From an uncultured Lachnospiraceae bacterium (GTDB lineage Bacteria > Bacillota > Clostridia > Lachnospirales > Lachnospiraceae), in assembly GCA_910578115.1 (NCBI GenBank), contig CAJTPO010000022.1, positions 7,036 to 71,035 on the forward strand: 64,000 bases of DNA, written 5' to 3'. Position 1 is the first letter of the stretch; each line of letters starts with the position of its first letter. The notes under the pieces are model-generated. The model was not told where the DNA came from. It saw only the letters and a list, made by a program, of their open reading frames with translations, and did no database searches. Below, piece by piece: positions 60,420 to 64,000 of this stretch. Position numbers and translations under genes: made by a program.

Positions 60420-60449
60420 ATGCCAAGTAGAGTTCGCTCTGCTTGGCAT
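60420..60449. other. TTCG-loop hairpin
   Basis: ATGCCAAGTAGAG and CTCTGCTTGGCAT close a TTCG tetraloop with 13 pairs (one G-U). Very stable RNA hairpin in either direction; followed on the plus strand by CCTCCCTTTTTC. Could be a terminator or part of a repeat. Confidence 0.65.
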
Positions 60450-60567
60450 CCTCCCTTTTTCGGGGCAGATTCCCTTCTGGCCAGATTTACATGTTTCCCT
60501 CCATTTCTGCGCTGCTTTTTGCGCATAAACGAGTTTGTGGCAAGCAACGCGCAGACACAAATCTCGA

Positions 60568-60591
60568 GATTGAAAATTTTAATTTTCAATC
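60568..60591. other. AT-rich palindrome upstream of the carboxypeptidase promoter
   Basis: GATTGAAAATT and AATTTTCAATC, 11 bp each around TT, 23 bases before the -35. It may be an operator or terminator. Confidence 0.55.
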
Positions 60592-60613
60592 TTTTCCATA
60601 AAGTGATTTTCGA

Positions 60614-60642
60614 TTGACTTCTATTTGCAGCCTCCCTATAAT
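60614..60642 (+). promoter_or_regulatory. Promoter of the D,D-carboxypeptidase gene
   Basis: TTGACT and TATAAT with a 17-base spacer, 49 bases before the ATG. Confidence 0.7.
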
Positions 60643-60691
60643 GAAAACGAAATAATTTGTACAATGTTATCAAGTTTCCGGAGATAAATGG

Positions 60692-62026
60692 ATGGCGAGA
60701 TTGTATTTTGAAGAAATAGACGATGATGAAACAGAAAATGCAGAAACAGCAGATATTGAAGAAGCAGAGAACATACAATACATGAATAGAAAAGTGATAG
60801 AAAACATCGAATATATAGAGATAGAAGATTTAGATGATATAGATGACGTAAAAGAAACGGAAGAATTCGGGGAAGAAGAGTACAGAGAATATTTTGCCCA
60901 CTATGAGGAGAGGAAGCGCATACGGTCTGAACGACAGCAGCGCATGAGAAAACAGCGTGTATTAAAGCGCTTTTTGTGTCTGGGTGTGCTCTGTACCGTC
61001 ATGAGTATTATCGTCATTGTGAGGGTATCCGGCAGAAAAAAGGACAGGGAAGAGGAGCATAACCAGCTGCAGACAGTGGAGAATGTGGAGCAGACGGAGC
61101 GCAATGATTTACCGCTGATAAATGGGGTACAGGGAGATATACCAGAGGGGGCGGACAGCGAACCTGATGCGGCAGGGACGAAACCGGATCAGGCGAAGCC
61201 GGTTTACAGTTTTACCTCTGCACCGAATATCACGGGTATTTACAGTGAGGAAGTGATCAGCACGCATGCGATCCTGGTTGATGAGAGCACGGATACGATC
61301 GTTGCCGCGAAGGGAGCAGACGAAAGAATCTATCCGGCATCCATGACGAAGGTGTTGACAGTGCTGGTGGCGGCGGAGCAGATCACGGAAGAGGATCTGG
61401 ACGACACTTTCACTATGACGCTGGAGATCACGGATTATGCTTATGTGAACGACTGCAGTGCCGTAGGTTTTTTGGATGGGGAAAAGGTGACGGTGCGGGA
61501 TCTTTTCTACGGAACCGTGCTGCCTTCCGGCGGGGATGCCGCATTGGGGCTTGCGATTTATACGGCGGGTTCGCAGGAGGCGTTTGTGGAGAAGATGAAT
61601 GCGAAACTGGAGGAGCTGGGGCTGGGAGACAGTGCGCACTTTACGAATTGTATAGGCCTTTTTGATGAAAATCATTATTGTACCGTCTATGATATGGCCA
61701 TTATCATGAAAGCGGCCATACAGAATGAGCTGTGCAGGGAGGTATTGTCCGCGCATACTTATACGACTAAAGCTACGGCCGAACATCCGGAGGGAATTAC
61801 GATTTCCAACTGGTTTCTGCGAAAGATTGAAGATAAGGACACGGGAGGTGAGGTGCTGTGTGGAAAGACCGGCTATGTAGTCCAGTCTAAGAACTGTGCA
61901 GTGAGCTATGGCACCTCCGCGGCCGGAACACCTTATATCTGCGTGACCGCCGGTTCCACCAGTGGATGGCGGTGCATTTATGATCACGTGGAAATCTATA
62001 ACAGATATGTGCCGGAATCTTCCTGA
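60692..62026 (+). CDS. D-alanyl-D-alanine carboxypeptidase with acidic cytoplasmic N-terminus
   Basis: 444 residues. The first 85 residues are strongly acidic (EEIDDDETENAETADIEEAE) and presumably cytoplasmic; a basic stretch and one membrane helix (about 93-112, LCLGVLCTVMSIIVIVRV) follow, then the serine peptidase domain. Active site Ser217 and Lys220 in PASMTK, KTG at 392-394 in LCGKTGYV. The SxN motif reads SGGD (279-282), with Gly in place of the usual Asn. Trims the terminal D-Ala of peptidoglycan stems outside the membrane. A membrane-anchored variant of the DacA/PBP5 family that is normally secreted with a C-terminal anchor. Confidence 0.88.
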   Translation: MARLYFEEIDDDETENAETADIEEAENIQYMNRKVIENIEYIEIEDLDDIDDVKETEEFGEEEYREYFAHYEERKRIRSERQQRMRKQRVLKRFLCLGVLCTVMSIIVIVRVSGRKKDREEEHNQLQTVENVEQTERNDLPLINGVQGDIPEGADSEPDAAGTKPDQAKPVYSFTSAPNITGIYSEEVISTHAILVDESTDTIVAAKGADERIYPASMTKVLTVLVAAEQITEEDLDDTFTMTLEITDYAYVNDCSAVGFLDGEKVTVRDLFYGTVLPSGGDAALGLAIYTAGSQEAFVEKMNAKLEELGLGDSAHFTNCIGLFDENHYCTVYDMAIIMKAAIQNELCREVLSAHTYTTKATAEHPEGITISNWFLRKIEDKDTGGEVLCGKTGYVVQSKNCAVSYGTSAAGTPYICVTAGSTSGWRCIYDHVEIYNRYVPESS

Positions 62027-62097
62027 GGAACCGTTAAGCGCATATTCATTAGAGGCCTTATTCAATAGAAATAGACGGTATAAGGCAATAGAGGACG

Positions 62098-62133
62098 GCA
62101 GCAGCGAGACCCTGTGGACGGATTCGCTGCTGC
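62098..62133 (+). terminator. Hairpin after the carboxypeptidase gene
   Basis: GCAGCAGCGA and TCGCTGCTGC, 10 perfect pairs, 16-base loop, followed by GTGTGTTT. Lies between converging genes and near the end of the cyclophilin gene. Confidence 0.5.
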
Positions 62134-62139
62134 GTGTGT

Positions 62140-62664
62140 TTACCGGAGTTTTTCCGGTTCCGGATAATCTATGCCGAAGGTATCGACCGTGACGGTCTTC
62201 ATTACCTGGTCTTCCAACGGCCTGTCGGAATAATCAGTAGCCGTTTCGGCGATTCTGTCTACCACATCCATGCCTTCGGTTACTTTGCCGAAAGCGGCAT
62301 ATGCGCCGTCAAGATGCGGGCTTGTCTTGTGCATAAGGAAAAACTGACTTCCTGCCGAGTCGGGATGCATACTTCTGGCCATGGAGAGAACGCCGGGAGT
62401 GTGCTTTAAGTCGTTGGGGAATCCGTTCTGCGCGAATTCGCCGCGGATGGAGTAGCCCGGGCCGCCCATACCGCTGCCCTCGGGGTCGCCGCCCTGAATC
62501 ATAAAGCCTTTGATGACTCTGTGGAAGATCAGGCCATCGTAAAAATGCTTCTGAACCAGGCTGATAAAATTGTTGACGGAAGTGGGGGCAATCTCCGGAT
62601 AAAGCTCAGCTTTGATAACGTCACCGTTTTCCATCGTAAAGGTTACAATCGGGTTTTGTGCCAT
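62140..62664 (-). CDS. Peptidyl-prolyl cis-trans isomerase (cyclophilin)
   Basis: 174 residues, AAGAAAGGACTTGGAAAT before the ATG. Catalyses proline isomerisation. Family core: FHRVIKGFMIQGGDPEGSG, SMARSMHPDSAGSQFFLM and LDGAYAAFGKVTEGMDVVD, with the catalytic Arg in FHRVI. No signal peptide, so cytoplasmic. Equivalent to PpiB. Confidence 0.94.
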   Translation of the reverse strand: MAQNPIVTFTMENGDVIKAELYPEIAPTSVNNFISLVQKHFYDGLIFHRVIKGFMIQGGDPEGSGMGGPGYSIRGEFAQNGFPNDLKHTPGVLSMARSMHPDSAGSQFFLMHKTSPHLDGAYAAFGKVTEGMDVVDRIAETATDYSDRPLEDQVMKTVTVDTFGIDYPEPEKLR

Positions 62665-62718
62665 ATTTCCAAGTCCTTTCTTAAAATGTATGATTTCGTT
62701 TGTATATTTTTCCTATCT

Positions 62719-62747
62719 ATTATATTATTATATATAAGAAAATACAA
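62719..62747 (-). promoter_or_regulatory. Cyclophilin promoter
   Basis: Minus-strand TTGTAT (62747-62742) and TATAAT (62724-62719) with a 17-base spacer; about 50-base leader. Confidence 0.55.
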
Positions 62748-62956
62748 ATGAAAAATCGAAACTGTTACTATCGGACAGGAAATTATGCAAAGAGCATGAT
62801 TCTCATGCGACCCGCTGACCTATGGTGCGCAGCAGGATGGAAATTGACTGTAAAGAACAAGACGTGGAAGAGCCATCGCGATGCGATTTTAAATGGCTGG
62901 ATGGATATGACGGGAGAAGGAGTTGAACCGTCATGTAAGATGAGTGGGGTGGGGTT

Positions 62957-63880
62957 ATGCTGAGGAAAGTGGTTTTTGCATTAAAAGACGGGACAGGAAA
63001 TCGATTACAGTTATCGTTGTGCAGCCTGATCCAGGAGTTAAAGCAACACGAGATAGAGGTGGCGTATGCCATCTGTCTGGAGCACAGGGAGTATGGGGAG
63101 CAGAGCGGGGCTGTTGTGTGCAGGGAAGAATGTCTGTTAAAGAAGCATGGCAGTATCTGCGCGGCTGACCAGGAAGAGCCGGATACATTGTATATCACGG
63201 ATTCTTCCGAACAGTACGGGATCTGGAAGCAGTATGGGAAATATGTCCTGCCCTACAGGCATCAGTGGAATCCGGAGGATGTCTTTACAGGTGCGGAATA
63301 TATGATAGAACGTCTGGAGGAGGTAGACTACGAAGTGGTTGACATGGCCTACCGCCGTCTGGCTGGAATTCCATGGGAGATTTTCAGGACAGAGCGCTGT
63401 ATCGTGCGGGAGACGATCGTGGAGGACGTGGACAGTCTGTATGGTATTTACGGAGAGCCGGCCATCACGGAGTACATGGAAGATCTGTATAAAGACAGAG
63501 ATGAAGAAATCGCTTACATAAAGGACTATCGCAGAAGAATGTATGGCTTCTACGGCTATGGCATATGGAGCGTACTGTCCAGACGGGACGGGCAGGTAAT
63601 CGGACGGGCGGGGATCAGCTGGCGGGAGGAATTCGATGTGCCGGAGCTGGGGTTTGTGATTGGAGTGCCGTGGCAGCGACAGGGATATGCCTATGAAGTA
63701 TGCAGCGCGATCCTGCGTTATGCATGGAAGGACATCGGTTTTAAGCAGATTCAGGCACTTGTCATGGAACACAATGAGAAATCTTCCGCACTGTGCCGGA
63801 AGCTGGGGTTTGAGGACAACGGAATTACGGTATTGGAGAATGTGAGGTATATCTTATATAAAATGCAGTTTAACTCCTGA
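62957..63880 (+). CDS. GNAT acetyltransferase with extra N-terminal domain
   Basis: 307 residues. The C-terminal 170 residues are a GNAT domain: RTERCIVRETIVEDVDSLY, IGRAGISWREEFDVPELGFVI, then the acetyl-CoA loop VPWQRQGYAYEVCSAIL and MEHNEKSSALCRKLGFED. The first 135 residues form another domain, with KDGTGNRLQLSLC and DTLYITDSSEQYGIWKQYG, that I cannot assign. Substrate unknown. The ATG has a G-rich but imperfect ribosome site. Confidence 0.8.
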   Translation: MLRKVVFALKDGTGNRLQLSLCSLIQELKQHEIEVAYAICLEHREYGEQSGAVVCREECLLKKHGSICAADQEEPDTLYITDSSEQYGIWKQYGKYVLPYRHQWNPEDVFTGAEYMIERLEEVDYEVVDMAYRRLAGIPWEIFRTERCIVRETIVEDVDSLYGIYGEPAITEYMEDLYKDRDEEIAYIKDYRRRMYGFYGYGIWSVLSRRDGQVIGRAGISWREEFDVPELGFVIGVPWQRQGYAYEVCSAILRYAWKDIGFKQIQALVMEHNEKSSALCRKLGFEDNGITVLENVRYILYKMQFNS

Positions 63881-63903
63881 CAGAGTTAAGCTGCATTATT
63901 TGG
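63862..63903 (+). terminator. Terminator of the GNAT gene
   Basis: AATGCAGTTTAACTC and GAGTTAAGCTGCATT, 15 pairs with one G-U, 6-base loop, overlapping the stop codon and followed by ATTTGGG. Confidence 0.7.
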
Positions 63904-64000
63904 GATGCAATCCAAAATGCTTTAGTGTATAATAGGTCTGTAACGGCAGCTATAGTAAACTTACATCATGCTCAGCCTGCCGCCTGGCGGGCCGCATGGC

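Larger units (their letters stand above)
60066..60691. other. Intergenic region between alsT and the carboxypeptidase gene
   Basis: About 625 bases holding two divergent promoters and two strong hairpins (listed separately). The part 60401-60600 resembles a compact structured element. An open frame on the minus strand covers it but ends in composition unlike a normal protein, so I do not call a gene. Confidence 0.55.

Noticed and set aside
60401..60778. 125-codon minus-strand open frame before the carboxypeptidase gene
   Set aside because: It overlaps the carboxypeptidase start and both hairpins; hydrophobic start plus repeat-like end, no ribosome site. Treated as non-coding structure.
62700..62963. 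87-codon plus-strand frame before the GNAT gene
   Set aside because: It runs through the cyclophilin promoter, has no ribosome site and no family resemblance.
1..64000. tRNA, rRNA, CRISPR arrays and known riboswitch classes
   Set aside because: None was recognised on reading the intergenic regions; leaders show only simple hairpins.

Overview
The window looks like a chromosomal segment of a Lachnospiraceae-type Clostridium (Bacillota). This rests on the block hprK, ROK glucokinase, murB, rapZ, whiA, Crh-like HPr; on an Mrp/MBH-type ion-translocating operon; on strong AGGAGG-type ribosome sites; and on class II aldolase and AlsT-type genes. No rRNA or tRNA genes and no CRISPR array were seen. 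Base composition is mixed: most genes are fairly GC-rich, while a few (the first ABC genes, the CPBP protease, the MNT gene) are visibly AT-rich.

Layout. 1-4.55 kb: the end of a large repeat-bearing membrane-anchored surface protein and an ATPase/STAS-like regulator. 4.7-14.8 kb (minus strand): a ten-gene operon E-F-G-MbhD-(MbhE/MnhB)-C-D-D-D-A/L encoding a multisubunit cation/proton antiporter with four NuoL/M/N-like channels and no redox module in view. 14.9-16.5 kb: an MNT nucleotidyltransferase with a truncated HEPN partner, then dCTP deaminase. 16.7-27.8 kb: six consecutive ABC exporter half-transporters, tightly coupled. 27.8-29.4 kb: an AbiE toxin-antitoxin pair with its own promoter and palindrome. 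29.6-34 kb: an XRE-TPR regulator, a seventh ABC exporter, a ketopantoate reductase homologue and two small unknown genes. 34-35.55 kb: a mobile-element scar (CPBP protease, a 5-prime group II intron fragment, a recombinase start fused to a DUF3847-like piece). 35.55-40.5 kb: a lantibiotic-immunity-type ABC transporter (two permeases and an ATPase) divergent from a response regulator and histidine kinase. 40.5-41.7 kb: a DUF1700-like membrane protein and a PadR regulator.

41.8-63.9 kb is mostly core genome: pyrG, an Rpn remnant, an APH-like kinase, ftsH, uvrC, a DUF4143 ATPase, hprK, glk, murB, rapZ, whiA, crh-like, a lipid kinase, fba, alsT, a D,D-carboxypeptidase, a cyclophilin and a GNAT protein. 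HprK and the HPr-like protein with Glu at position 15 and Ser at 46 suggest a regulatory, non-transport HPr of Crh type near cell-wall and glucose genes.

The most unusual parts are the six-gene ABC exporter array, which has no recognisable biosynthetic partner but two tiny open frames in its gaps and a shared C-terminal motif, and the four-channel antiporter operon. All functions are read from sequence motifs; no database search was run.
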